Made by a program: the position numbers and the translations under genes. Shown in pieces: positions 8,035 to 17,424 of a DNA stretch of 64,000 nt. The number at the start of each line of letters is the position of its first letter. The first letter of the stretch is position 1. The stretch spans positions 124,001 through 188,000 of the forward strand of contig JAMPUU010000007.1 in assembly GCA_030144965.1 (NCBI GenBank), given 5' to 3'. The notes under the pieces are model-generated. The model ran no database searches and was not told the origin of the DNA. It saw only the letters and a list, made by a program, of their open reading frames with translations. This DNA comes from Nitrospira sp. BO4 (GTDB taxonomy: Bacteria; Nitrospirota; Nitrospiria; Nitrospirales; Nitrospiraceae).

Positions 8035-8437
8035 ACTTGAATGGGGTGATCAAGACCAAACCGACACGTCCATGTAGCCTAATAGAATCGAGATTCAACC
8101 GAGATTAAGAAATGGCTCCCAAAGGGCGAGTGCGTGGCGGAAAATCGAGCGTTTCTTTCGACAGAACCGGATCTAGCCTGCTTGAATTGATCTCGGCCAT
8201 TGAGTTCCCGCACAGTTAAAAAAAAAGAGCGCAGGTTCACCGCAGGAGTTGTACCGCACCTAGTGCCGAAGGCGGGATTTGATTTGCGGCCAATTCAGCG
8301 CCTTGAATGATTATGCGAGATTCACTGATTATTACTCAGAAAATCCACTAGCTGTGTGTTCAGATTGAGTGAGATTGAGTGAGAGGGAATGAGCGGGAGA
8401 TAGCTCTGCTATACGACTGTTTTGCGGCTGGAAATTG
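8019..8437 (+). repeat. Dispersed non-coding repeat, family 2, copy 1, with tRNA 3'-like core
   Basis: About 420 bases also found, in direct orientation, at 20282-20697. The best conserved part is roughly 8019-8215 (GAGGATCAACTTGAAT through CGAGCGTTTCTTTCGACAG). A second conserved block contains GTGCCGAAGGCGGGATTTG at 8263-8281. Its reverse complement reads like the T-loop and acceptor end of a tRNA (CAAATCCCGCCTTCGGCAC). No complete tRNA cloverleaf can be drawn. The remaining bases up to 8524 hold nothing I can name. Confidence 0.75.
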
Positions 8438-8524
8438 GAGTTTCGTGTGGCTTTGATTTAACTAAATTAACCTCAGTGCGTTTCACTACGCTTGCCACCC
8501 GGACTAGGCTTCTCAACCATATTG

Positions 8525-11500
8525 TCATGCCAACCGCAAACTATCCGCGACTTGGCCACGTGCGCTAAAGGCCGGCTCAAAAGTAATTTGCAGGCCTGAC
8601 TTTAGGACAAGGCCAGAGAATTTCGATGCTGGACAAAAGAAGTCTGGATAGCCAGAGGCTCGGACAAAAGCAAATCCTGCCTTCACGGCAGTTACTTTTC
8701 CAGGGAGGCGAAGAGGTCTTGTCCGATCACCAGGAGTGCATGGCCGAAATTGTATTCTCTGGGATTCTGTCGCGGGAAACTCCTGTCTGATCGAGTCAGT
8801 AAATATTTTAGAAGCAGCGGTGAAATCATTATTCATGAAAAGCATGCCACCGAGAGTTGCAACAAATCTCGGATCGCTTAACCCATAAAGAGTACTCAGG
8901 TTTAGAACTGCAATGGCTTTAGAGTAAACCTCTCCATCTTCTACTAAGGCGAGCGCATATTCCACGGTTGGCCGAAATTCATTTGGATCTCTTAATACTA
9001 AAGCCTTAAGAACTTCTAGAGCCTTCTTTACTTGGCCACCCCTTCGATACGCTCTTCCAAGGAGATAGGGAGCAATGGCACTGCCAGGATTCTCGGAAAC
9101 AGCTTTCTCGAGTGCTTTCAAATGGGCGGGTTCATCACCTAACCATTTTTGAATCTCGGAAGAGACCAGCCAGAGTGAATCACGATTACGAACAACCTTT
9201 AACCCTTCGTTAATAACTTCTTCGGCCTTGGATACATATATTGTGGCCTCTTCTGGATTCGCAATTCTCTTGGCCCATCCTAGAAACAGTTCGGCTAACC
9301 CTTGATATGAATAATCATCACGATTATGAGCTGCAATGCAGCGCCGAAACTCATCCTCACTTTGCGCCAAACGCTTTCGAGCTATTTCGACGCTTTCAGT
9401 TTGAAGAGCCATTTGGGAAAGTATAATTCCTTTGGTGTGACGCAATACTCGACTGGTGGGATTTATTTTTAATGCTTGATCGATCTGTCCAAGAGCTAGC
9501 TCAACACGTTTTTCCCTAAGAAGCATACGTGCATAGTGTTGTTTGACATAAGGATTTTCTGGGTCCTTCCTGGACGCAGTATCGAAATACTGCGTTTTCC
9601 CTTCCAAGGTACGGATACTGTCTACCATACGATCCGATTGCACGAAGTGGTCAAATGCTTCACGATCTGAACGATAGTTGAGGTTTAATGTGTTGAGAGC
9701 TGATAGCAACAGTCTTTCCCTATCGGAGGGATTGCCACATCTCTCCCATATGACCTGAGCTATCAGTCTGTGCCTAGTGCGAGCTGTATATCGGCCATAT
9801 GTTTCGTCGATGCAATCAAATATCACCACTCCCTGCGTGGCGTCGCGTGTCGAACTATATAGTTCCTCTATGGACACTTTCAGGAGGTCAGCCAGCAGGG
9901 TATCTCTAGCCGGAGCATTGTGTTGGTGAAAACATGAAACTGTCAGGTATAGATCTCGAGATATTGAGTTGCTAATTCCCCTGTATTCATCTTCAAGGAT
10001 AGCGTCAAAGGCTTTCCCTTCGGTTGCCTCGCGCATAGCAACAAGCAATTCTTTTTGATGCTTCTCCTTGACCGCGGAAAACCTAAGGTTTTCGTCCAGA
10101 TCCCGTAGGATCCCAAGGCCATTGTTTTGATCCAAAAACTTAATTAACCGATGAATTTCGGGATCGCTTAAATGCTCAAGTACAAACTCTTCTGCCTTCA
10201 GTTTTACGGGTGATTGCCGCCATTCGTTCAGACGATCACCTAATAGGAAGCAAGCTGATTTCCCAATATCAGTAAGCCTCTGAAATGCTGATAGAAGTGA
10301 GCTTACATTGTCCGCGGCATTGTCAATTATGAAAAACGGTCGCTCCTTGACGATTGAGGTCGCATACTCGATATCACCTTCTCTGAAAGCAGAATTGGGA
10401 GTGTGCCAAAATACAGGTCCGGCACGTTCATTAACTAATTTTGCCGCAAGACTCATCAACAGAGTTGACGTCCCATATCCGGCAGGGCCGAGAATAATAT
10501 TAAACTTCGGTCTTTTGCTTGAACTGGTCGCATAGTCGAGAAGCGAGTCGAAAACCTGTTCTTCAATATCCCGTTCAAAATGAATTCTATTTCCAACAAG
10601 GCCCCAATTGGCCCTATCACCATGAAGGAAGTCTGGGACATTAGGCTTTTCGTCGAAAGGCGCCTGATTCACATATGACCAAGACGAAAGTAATCGCGCC
10701 GTTGGGGCTGGAGATTTCTCAAAGGCATCTAGTAGATCGGGTGGAACTTTCGATCTAATTCTAGAGAGACGGTCAGGATCCGCTCTTTGTTCGGAAAGAG
10801 TAGAAGAAACAATTTCCACAAACTCATCTATTGAACCATCGATAGTTTCAACGCCCTGCGCTTTTAGGATCTCCCTGTCGAGGGCGTCTGTTCCTGGTGC
10901 TAAGCGATATGCCTGCGGCAAGGTTGACGGCAAGAATTCGGCTTTGATGTCATTGAAAACAAACTTCCAGTTTGGATCTCGATTTGAATAGCCAATATAA
11001 AGAAACGTTGATGTCGCAAACTCTTTTTTCAGAAGCTCAAAAAGCATGTTGCGACGGTCTCTGAAACGCAGATAGTCGTCTTCTGTGATTACAAGTTGAG
11101 ACTTAGACGTGTCGAAAACAGTGCCGTGTAAGTGATAGATGGGGACCTCAAAACGACGGTCAAACTCGACCAAATCCGACGTAGAGGAAATCGTGATAGG
11201 ACGCTGTGGTGGTACAGGGTTTAAGTCATAGGCTCTTTGAATAGAGCCATCATAATTTGTAGTAAATATGGCTTTCCATCTAAGGGTAAACAACCATCGC
11301 AATCTCTCATCTGGCTCAAGACTTCCAAGTCGCTTGCGGATAAATGATTCTAATTCAGTTCTTCCTTTTCTTATTTGTACAATCTGAGAGATTTTCGAAA
11401 GTTCGTAATTTGTGGTGTCGATCGAGAAAGCCTCGGCCAGCTCTTTGGCCAAGGACGAGGCGTCTGGGGCGGGCTGTCCATTTGGTCCCTTGAGATGAGG

Positions 11501-11593
11501 ACCAATGCCTGCTCCTATAAACAGGACGCACTCGCCTGCCTCCAATGAATAGCGCAGGCCTAAAGGCAGGGCGTCATTCACGTAAAGCACCAT
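8525..11593 (-). CDS. SIR2-like NADase / STAND-like NTPase / TPR / cold-shock-domain protein (candidate antiphage protein)
   Basis: 1022 aa from the ATG at 11593; a GTG at 11617 would add 8 residues. Residues 1-270 are a SIR2 domain with VLFIGAGIG, IFTTNYD, the catalytic HLHG and IGYSNRDP, so NAD binding and hydrolysis look intact. At about 370-380 a P-loop reads GPAGYGTSTLL, with Thr where Walker A has Lys; FFIIDNA may be Walker B. Residues 660-920 are TPR-like helices. The last 60 residues (GKVTAVKAGFAFVRA, DFFCPASKF) look like a cold-shock/OB fold. SIR2-STAND proteins deplete NAD to abort phage infection. This gene stands alone between repeats, as defence modules often do. Confidence 0.8.
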   Translation of the reverse strand: MVLYVNDALPLGLRYSLEAGECVLFIGAGIGPHLKGPNGQPAPDASSLAKELAEAFSIDTTNYELSKISQIVQIRKGRTELESFIRKRLGSLEPDERLRWLFTLRWKAIFTTNYDGSIQRAYDLNPVPPQRPITISSTSDLVEFDRRFEVPIYHLHGTVFDTSKSQLVITEDDYLRFRDRRNMLFELLKKEFATSTFLYIGYSNRDPNWKFVFNDIKAEFLPSTLPQAYRLAPGTDALDREILKAQGVETIDGSIDEFVEIVSSTLSEQRADPDRLSRIRSKVPPDLLDAFEKSPAPTARLLSSWSYVNQAPFDEKPNVPDFLHGDRANWGLVGNRIHFERDIEEQVFDSLLDYATSSSKRPKFNIILGPAGYGTSTLLMSLAAKLVNERAGPVFWHTPNSAFREGDIEYATSIVKERPFFIIDNAADNVSSLLSAFQRLTDIGKSACFLLGDRLNEWRQSPVKLKAEEFVLEHLSDPEIHRLIKFLDQNNGLGILRDLDENLRFSAVKEKHQKELLVAMREATEGKAFDAILEDEYRGISNSISRDLYLTVSCFHQHNAPARDTLLADLLKVSIEELYSSTRDATQGVVIFDCIDETYGRYTARTRHRLIAQVIWERCGNPSDRERLLLSALNTLNLNYRSDREAFDHFVQSDRMVDSIRTLEGKTQYFDTASRKDPENPYVKQHYARMLLREKRVELALGQIDQALKINPTSRVLRHTKGIILSQMALQTESVEIARKRLAQSEDEFRRCIAAHNRDDYSYQGLAELFLGWAKRIANPEEATIYVSKAEEVINEGLKVVRNRDSLWLVSSEIQKWLGDEPAHLKALEKAVSENPGSAIAPYLLGRAYRRGGQVKKALEVLKALVLRDPNEFRPTVEYALALVEDGEVYSKAIAVLNLSTLYGLSDPRFVATLGGMLFMNNDFTAASKIFTDSIRQEFPATESQRIQFRPCTPGDRTRPLRLPGKVTAVKAGFAFVRASGYPDFFCPASKFSGLVLKSGLQITFEPAFSARGQVADSLRLA

Positions 11594-11684
11594 TTTCTGA
11601 TGAAACGGCACAGACACGGAATATGTTGAATCTTATTCATAGGCAGGGCGGTACTGTAGCACTGTGAAATTCAGGACACAAATT

Positions 11685-11945
11685 ATCTGATTTCTGGACG
11701 GTGGGAGTCGAGTTATTGGTCACATGAGTTCGAGAAGTTACGGGAAGACATTTGGGCAGGTTTTGTGGACACCGACACGCGTGTTAGGTAACTGTTCTAC
11801 GACCCTCCCCCAGCAGACTCATACCCAATCCAGCCAAGCTTAGCGCGAAGCGAGCACAATCTCTAATGAACGGCAGCTTTCCGGCGCGGAGCTTGCCGTA
11901 GCGACTGTCGCAAAGGGGCCGCGAGCAGACCCTTAGCAACGGATC
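11685..11945 (+). repeat. Dispersed non-coding repeat, family 1, copy B
   Basis: Starts with ATCTGATTTCTGG and continues through ACGGGAAGACATTTGGGCAG, CTACGACCCTCCCCCAGC and GAACGGCAGCTTTCCGGCG to GTCGCAAAGGGGCCG, closely matching copy C at 16875. It fills the gap between the SIR2 gene and the thioredoxin-like gene. The 60 bases on either side contain nothing else recognisable. Confidence 0.8.
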
Positions 11946-12010
11946 GAGGCGGCCCACCTGTCGGCGAGCCCTGACACGCCCATCCACATGGCCGACGTGC
12001 TCATAGCATG

Positions 12011-12586
12011 CTAGGCGTAGGAAGGGGCGTGGCCTCGCTTCCACTTGATGCTGCAGCCGATGCTGGCCTGTTGGTTGCTGTTGACGGGCTTTCCGGCGAG
12101 CACGGCATCGATCGCGGCGCGTAGGTCGCGGCCAGTAACTGGCTTGTTGTTACCGGGCCGGCTCTCATCGAGTTGCCCGCGGTAGACGAGTCGCCGGTCC
12201 CGGTCGAACACATAGAAATCAGGTGTACAGGCCGCCCGATACGCCTTGGCGACGTCCTGGGTTTCGTCAAAACAAACGGGAAAGTTCACATGCAGGCGCT
12301 CGGCCAGCTCTTTGAGTTTGGGCGGCGCATCGTCCGGATATTGTGCCGGATCGTTGCTGCTGATCGCCACGATGCCCAGGTTGGTGTCACGGTAGTCGCG
12401 TCCGATCCGGGAGATCTCCTCTTCGACATGCTGCACATAGGGACAGTGTCGGCAGAGGAACATGACCAACAACGCGGCCTTTCCGGCAAACGAGTCGAGC
12501 GAGTAGAGGTTACCACTTACGACATCGCGCAAGGAAAACGGGGGAGCGGGCGTTCCCAGCGGGAGCATCACCGACGCGACGGTCAT
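12011..12586 (-). CDS. Thioredoxin-fold (AhpC/TSA-like) protein
   Basis: 191 aa, cytosolic by appearance (no signal peptide). After a PAPPFSL redoxin opening comes MFLCRHCPYVQHVEEE, a CxxC redox motif at the helix start, then the cis-Pro region CTPDFYVFD and the tail GRDLRAAIDAV and IGCSIKWK, which recur in a common family of thioredoxin-like proteins of unknown substrate. The ATG at 12586 follows GGAAAGGTG at good spacing; a GTG two codons upstream is the alternative. It likely reduces peroxides or protein disulfides. Its neighbours do not suggest a partner. Confidence 0.8.
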   Translation of the reverse strand: MTVASVMLPLGTPAPPFSLRDVVSGNLYSLDSFAGKAALLVMFLCRHCPYVQHVEEEISRIGRDYRDTNLGIVAISSNDPAQYPDDAPPKLKELAERLHVNFPVCFDETQDVAKAYRAACTPDFYVFDRDRRLVYRGQLDESRPGNNKPVTGRDLRAAIDAVLAGKPVNSNQQASIGCSIKWKRGHAPSYA

Positions 12587-13860
12587 AGGCACCTTTCCAC
12601 CAGCCGGTGTTCGCGGGGGAAATATAGACGCGTCGTAGCGCGCGCGTCCTGCGGACCACTGTAGCAGCCGTCTTCCGTTCGACTCAAGAGCCGAAGCTAA
12701 GAAGTAAGTCTGATCACTTTTTGCACCACCTGCTCACCTTGCGCTCAGGTCAAAGATGGGGAGTCTCCGTGCACGCGGGAGGCGTTCATGTCTGAGGGCG
12801 TCTGTGCATGACTTCTCGCCGGACTCGTGGTGAGTGCTGGATGTGACTGTTCTGGCAGAAGAGTGATGAAGTCACAACGTGCCCTGCTCGGGGAGCCGGA
12901 ACGCTGAACTATGCATCGAGTGGATTGACGAACGCTTAGCAGACGCACGGTCACCACCGTTCATCCGCCTACACGACCGATTGGGATGAGCTGCCTGTGG
13001 CCCGCGCCTCCTGACCTGACGGGACAGAACCGTTCCACTCCTTGACCTCGCGCGAAGGACGGTTATCTTAGAAGTGAGCGGAGGCCTCGGTGAGAGGAAC
13101 ATTCAAGGGAATCGAGGTCAAGCGCAGGGGTGGTGAGCACGCCCACCGACGGGTGGGAAGCCTAAAGCTCCTCCAAGACCTCCACAATATACACAGCGCT
13201 CTCAGACCCGCCCCCGCTCCGATTTTTTATTCCCCCTCCTTGCACTCCCCCACGAACGAATTCTCTACTCATAGTGTGTGGTTTTTCTGAGACCTAGGCG
13301 TCGTAAGTCGCTGTCTGGGAGAAGGTCGCGTCTACTGAAGGGGGATGAAGCTATGAAGGTTGGTGAAAAAAAACCAGCTCTCATTAAAATAACGGCCCGC
13401 TCTTGTGTGGGATACCGAAGCTGCCATCCGAACCGGGTGAGATCCAGCAATCCTTCAGTCGCCCTCGCTGATTGCCCCGCGCCTCACTCTTTGTTCAGGC
13501 TCGCATCTCGCGGCCGTGCCTACTGGCACCGAGCAGATAGCGCGTCCCTTGAACCATCACCCCGCCACTGAAGCAGGAGCGGCGCCCATTGCACGCTGGC
13601 TGCACAAGAGCGGGTCTTATTCGAACCAGGCTGCTGACCTCTTGAAGCGTTCCACCTCTCTCAGTTACCAGATAATCACGCTCTCCCGAAAATCAACGAG
13701 CCCGAGGCTGCCACGCCCTGTGGAGAATCGCCTCACATAAATCCGTATGGTGGTGGACCCAGACCGGTCGTTTGACACGGTCTCACGATCGGCCTAGCCT
13801 TGCCGATCGAACCCGAACACCGTGGCCCCCGCCACCCCTCTCACAGAAGGAGCAACCACG
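12587..13860. other. Gene-poor stretch
   Basis: About 1.27 kb with only short overlapping frames whose translations are rich in Arg, Ser and Pro and show no domain. No repeat of family 1 or 2 lies here. A mildly gene-like sequence near 13340-13500 (AUG-led, AGCTATGAAGGTTGG) ends without a recognisable product. I see no tRNA or clear promoter. Confidence 0.5.
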
Positions 13861-14172
13861 ATGCGCATGACGTGGCCACTCAGGTGCTGCGTGCTGATGA
13901 TGATCCTTGGGCTCTCAGCAAGCCTCATCACCCTCCCCTCACTCCTGACGACGACCGCGATCGTCTTCGCCGCGGACACGGCCGAACCCCTCGACCTCAA
14001 CACCGCGACCGCGGACCAACTGAAGGCGTTGCCCGGGATCGGCGAGGCGTACGCGGCCAAGATCATCACGGGGCGTCCGTACAAGCGCAAGGATGAGCTG
14101 GTCCAGCAGAAGATTCTTCCACAGTCGACCTACGACAAAATTAAAGAGCAGGTTGTGGCGAAGCAGAAGTGA
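13861..14172 (+). CDS. Secreted helix-hairpin-helix (ComEA-like) protein
   Basis: 103 aa. The ATG at 13861 is preceded by AGAAGGAGCAACC, a good ribosome binding site, and begins a hydrophobic signal sequence ([15 protein letters not shown]) ending near AVFA-like VFAADTA. The mature part is a single pair of helix-hairpin-helix motifs: [30 protein letters not shown] and the second helix IKEQVV. This is the DNA-binding unit of ComEA, here as the stand-alone secreted form common in many bacteria. It may bind DNA in the periplasm. It lies 190 bases before a secreted nuclease on the same strand. Confidence 0.82.
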   Translation: MRMTWPLRCCVLMMILGLSASLITLPSLLTTTAIVFAADTAEPLDLNTATADQLKALPGIGEAYAAKIITGRPYKRKDELVQQKILPQSTYDKIKEQVVAKQK

Positions 14173-14360
14173 TGTGTCCACGGTCGGCTGGGCGCGCTAC
14201 GAAAGGCACGCGTGTCTTGCTCTTCAAGGCACAGTACAGAGAGAACAGGACCGCATTGGGGTGAGTGTCGTGGGGGGAACCGACTTGACCGGCACCGAAT
14301 GACACGTCGCATGGAAGTGATGCCATCGTCACCTCCCGCCAGGGCATGGGAGCCGCGCCC

Positions 14361-14858
14361 ATGACCCGTTTCCCTGCGCTCGGGATCGCCCTGACGGTAT
14401 GCGGCCTCCTGCTCGGAACAGGACCACATGCTGGCGCAACGGATATCACGGGCCCCGTCATTCGTATCCTTGACGGCGACACCCTCGAAGTCCTGCACGA
14501 TCAACACCCTGAACGCATCCGCCTCAGCGGCATCGACTGCCCCGAGAAGGGCCAAGCCTACGGCCAGAAGGCCAAGCATGCTGCCGCTGACCTGGCGTTC
14601 GGGAAGGACATCACCGTTCGGACCTCTGGTCACGACAAGTACCAGCGCACCATTGGAGAGGTGATCCTGCCCGATGGCATGCACCTCAATCAGGAACTCG
14701 TGAAGCAAGGCTGGTGCTGGTGGTATCGGAAGTATGCGCCAGGGGATACGGTGCTGGAAGGGTTAGAAACTGAAGCGCGAGAGGCCAAGAAAGGCTTGTG
14801 GGCCGATCCGCAACCGGTGCCGCCGTGGGAGTGGCGAAGACGAAAAATTGAAAGATAG
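14361..14858 (+). CDS. Secreted thermonuclease (SNase family)
   Basis: 165 aa from the ATG at 14361, which has GGGAG eight bases upstream; an ATG at 14346 is the alternative. A signal peptide (IALTVCGLLLG...HAGA) precedes the staphylococcal-nuclease OB fold. Visible active-site segments are VIRILDGDTLEV (Asp ligand), ERIRLSGIDCPEKGQAYG (catalytic Arg and Glu) and YQRTIGEV (second Arg region, usually DKYGRT/Y.R.). The C-terminal GLWADPQPVPPWEWR tail is typical. Predicted Ca2+-dependent nuclease acting outside the cytoplasm. Together with the ComEA-like gene it could process extracellular DNA. Confidence 0.87.
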   Translation: MTRFPALGIALTVCGLLLGTGPHAGATDITGPVIRILDGDTLEVLHDQHPERIRLSGIDCPEKGQAYGQKAKHAAADLAFGKDITVRTSGHDKYQRTIGEVILPDGMHLNQELVKQGWCWWYRKYAPGDTVLEGLETEAREAKKGLWADPQPVPPWEWRRRKIER

Positions 14859-14944
14859 GAAAGTCAAGGATCTCTCAACAATGACCGAGCATGCGGGCTT
14901 CCCAGCAGGAATAACTTACGAGTCTATATTCGGAAAGAAACGCA

Positions 14945-15975
14945 GATTCAACTCCCCAGTGCATAATCTTCAGCCCCGTTTAGCCAGCGCGTGAAAGACC
15001 TCGTTGGGCGTTTGAAAGCCGAGCGATTTGCGGGGTCTCCGGTTGAGCAGGCGCTCCACCTTCGCCACCGTCGCCGGATGGATTGTAGTGAAGTCCGTGC
15101 CTTTGGGGAAGAAGTCACGGATCAGACCATTCGTGTTCTCGTTCACCCCGCGTTCCCACGCATGATAGGGCGTGGCAAAGAAGACGTGAGCTTGCAAGCA
15201 CTGGGCAGTTTTCCGGTGTCCGGCGAACTCTTTGCCGTTGTCATAGGTAATGGTGTGAACGTGGTTGCGCAACGGAGTCAGGCGATGCACCGTGGCGCGG
15301 TGCGTGGCCTGGGCCGTTGGCCGTGACAGTTTCGAGATCGTCGTGAACAAGCTTTTGCGCTCAACATGCGTCAGCAGCCCGCCTTGATGACGGGCGCCCA
15401 CGATGGTGTCGCCCTCCCAATCTCCCAGCCGTGACTTGGCAGCCACAATCGCAGGCCGTTCCGCGATGTCGATCCGATGCGGAATCACGCCGCGGCCCGC
15501 CGTGTGAGCCCCGCGCCGGTTGTAGCACTTGCCCCGTCGCCGCAAGAATCGCCAGAGATCGCCGCCTGTGCGCTTGTTCGCCCAGATCATCTGGTAGATC
15601 CATTCGTGACTGACAGCGAGGCCGCGCTCGGCCCGCAACCAAAAGCTGATCTGCTCCGGACTCCACCGCTCCGCCCGCAACTTACGGGCGATGGCGCGAC
15701 GGACACGGCTGGTCAGTTTGCGCGGCTGGTGCCGAGTCTGCTGCTGTCGGGCCTGCGCCGTGTGCTGTGCTTGCTGAAAGCGGTAGCCCCGGCCTCCTGT
15801 GTTTCGAGCCAGTTCCCGGCTGACCGTTCCTTGGCTGAACCCAAGTGCCTGGCCGATCTCAGCCTGGGTCTTGCCCGCCTTTCGCAAAGCGTAGAGCTGA
15901 CAGCGATCTTCGTAGGTGATCCGACGATATGGTCTCATTCGTAACCCCTTGGTATGCCAAGAGGTTACTCCATCA
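14945..15975 (-). mobile_element. IS30-family insertion sequence
   Basis: The boundaries are approximate. The transposase fills 14970-15938. I do not see clean long terminal inverted repeats: CAACTCC..GTGCATA left of the gene and TAACCTC..GGCATA (reverse complement, right side near 15955-15975) are only loosely alike. AACCCCTTGG and CCAAGAGGTT form a hairpin at 15945-15970 just upstream of the transposase. No target-site duplication could be assigned. Confidence 0.6.
14970..15938 (-). CDS. IS30 family transposase
   Basis: 322 aa, full length. An N-terminal helix-turn-helix (YALRKAGKTQAEIGQALGFS) is followed by a second DNA-binding region (WSPEQISFWL) and a DDE catalytic core: DWEGDTIVG (first Asp), TYDNGKEFAGH (second Asp) and ERGVNENTNGLIRDFFPKG (Glu). 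The C-terminal LNRRPRKSLGFQTPNEVF is the standard IS30 ending. No frameshift or stop interrupts it, so it may be active. It separates the thermonuclease gene from the uncharacterised gene at 15992. Confidence 0.96.
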   Translation of the reverse strand: MRPYRRITYEDRCQLYALRKAGKTQAEIGQALGFSQGTVSRELARNTGGRGYRFQQAQHTAQARQQQTRHQPRKLTSRVRRAIARKLRAERWSPEQISFWLRAERGLAVSHEWIYQMIWANKRTGGDLWRFLRRRGKCYNRRGAHTAGRGVIPHRIDIAERPAIVAAKSRLGDWEGDTIVGARHQGGLLTHVERKSLFTTISKLSRPTAQATHRATVHRLTPLRNHVHTITYDNGKEFAGHRKTAQCLQAHVFFATPYHAWERGVNENTNGLIRDFFPKGTDFTTIHPATVAKVERLLNRRPRKSLGFQTPNEVFHALAKRG

Positions 15976-15991
15976 CGCCGTCGGTGAACTT

Positions 15992-16684
15992 ATGCACTGG
16001 CTACTTGAATCCGCGAAACCAAGAAGCGCGAGAATATATCAATTCAACCTTCGAAAGCTTTTCCCCCCTGATGATGAATTTGCAACCTGCATAGCCAGAC
16101 TTTGCATCCTTCGAGAAGACCTTTCGCTGGAGATCAAAGGCATTATAGCCGGTCCCTTCGACAGTCTAGACACTAATACGGTTGCCTGGAGACACAACTA
16201 TTTTTTCCGCAATTCTGTAAGAACTCTTCAGGAAATTGCGAGTGCGCTTCATGGGTTGAGGTCCGTGCCAGAATTCAAAAGGACGCTCCAGAAGAGATTT
16301 TCCACTGGTGAGCGCAAAACTTTCGAAGAGTTTTGTGCACAAATGCAAGATGCCGGTGGACTTATTGGAGAAGTCAGAAACATTATGGGTGGTCATGTAA
16401 AGCATATGGCTGTCGGTAAGGGGCTGAAACTGATCAACCATGATCGCACCGGCTTCTGGGAACGTCCCTTTTCTCCTGAAGATAGATTGGCTCATACTCG
16501 CCACACTTTTGTCAGCGAGCTATTTATAGCCATACTTCAAGCAGGCGATGGAGGTGATGATCTTCCGCCGAAAGATGTGACCGAAGTGTTAGAAATCGCC
16601 TCGGTGATGGCCAAGCTAACGGCAGCAATCCCACATATTGATTCGCTGTTTGAACTGTACGTGGCCGAAAGGCAACTACTTTAA
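15992..16684 (+). CDS. Uncharacterised protein next to IS30, possible HEPN-like
   Basis: 230 aa from the ATG at 15992; the frame is open into the IS30 end, so the native N-terminus may have been lost. I do not recognise a family. It looks mainly alpha-helical, soluble, with no signal peptide. Residues near 140-150 read EVRNIMGGHVKH, an R-N-x4-H pattern of the kind seen in HEPN ribonucleases, but one short motif is weak evidence. The gene lies inside the defence-rich island, just before repeat copy C and the Gabija-like operon. Confidence 0.5.
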   Translation: MHWLLESAKPRSARIYQFNLRKLFPPDDEFATCIARLCILREDLSLEIKGIIAGPFDSLDTNTVAWRHNYFFRNSVRTLQEIASALHGLRSVPEFKRTLQKRFSTGERKTFEEFCAQMQDAGGLIGEVRNIMGGHVKHMAVGKGLKLINHDRTGFWERPFSPEDRLAHTRHTFVSELFIAILQAGDGGDDLPPKDVTEVLEIASVMAKLTAAIPHIDSLFELYVAERQLL

Positions 16685-16874
16685 ACCACGATCAGGGGCT
16701 GCTTTGTCCATTTGGCTGCCGTTGAGCGGGCGTTATGTGCGAAGGAGGGGCATTCTAGGAGCGAGGGGAAAGTGGGAGCCTTGTGTCTGTCGCCGTACAG
16801 GTCGGGTGCCATTTTTATGCCCCCCCCCACCTGCCGAACAAGCCCTCGGTGTTACGTCGCGTTGTCTCTCAATC

Positions 16875-17162
16875 ATCTGATTTCTGGGCGGTGGAAGTCG
16901 AGTTCTTGAGTCACATGAATTCGAGAAATTCCGGGAAGACATGTGGGCAGGTTTTGTGGACACCGACACGCGTGTGAGGTAACGGTTCTACGACCCTCCC
17001 CCAGCCGACTCAGACCCAATCCAGCCAAGCGTAGCGCGAAGCGAGCACCATCTCTAATGAACGGCCGCTTTCCGGCGCGGAGATTGCCGTAGCGACTGTC
17101 GCAAAGTGGCCGATGGTAGTCCTCGACCCTTAGCCGACGTCCACGACCGACGGCTATCAGGT
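16875..17162 (+). repeat. Dispersed non-coding repeat, family 1, copy C
   Basis: The longest and cleanest copy: ATCTGATTTCTGGGCGG at the left, then CGGGAAGACATGTGGGCAG, CTACGACCCTCCCCCAGCC, AATGAACGGCCGCTTTCCG and GTCGCAAAGTGGCCGATGG, ending CCACGACCGACGGCTATCAG. Bases 16685-16874 hold nothing recognisable. The AT-richer stretch 17230-17400 between this repeat and the OLD-nuclease gene probably contains its promoter (TTGTTC at 17250 and TTATAC at 17274, 18 bases apart, weak). Confidence 0.8.
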
Positions 17163-17424
17163 GTAGGGGGCTTACGCCGATCCACATAAGAACCCGTGAT
17201 AAGCGGTCCCACCGTCGCAACTCATTGAACAAGCATCGACTATGGCGTATTGTTCACGAACCGTAGCGGCATGTTATACGGATATAAATTGGCAAATCCG
17301 GTTGTTATATGGATCTGTCTAAACATTGTTGGGCCGCCAGCGGGCAGTTGAGATATGCGTGCACCGTTCAATCAGACCGCCGGTGCGCTAGACAAGCGGC
17401 GCCCCTCGCGAGAGGAGGTGATCA

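Noticed and set aside
8263-8281. Functional tRNA gene
   Set aside because: Only the T-loop/acceptor end matches. The D-arm, anticodon arm and 5' acceptor strand could not be found, so it is at most a fragment or att core.
12587-13860. Several 60-100 codon frames on both strands
   Set aside because: No good ribosome binding sites with consistent frames, no recognised motif and mutually overlapping. Treated as non-coding.
15945-15970. Hairpin AACCCCTTGG/CCAAGAGGTT as the IS30 terminal inverted repeat
   Set aside because: An internal hairpin close to the transposase start is not repeated at the other end of the element, so it cannot be the terminal repeat pair.
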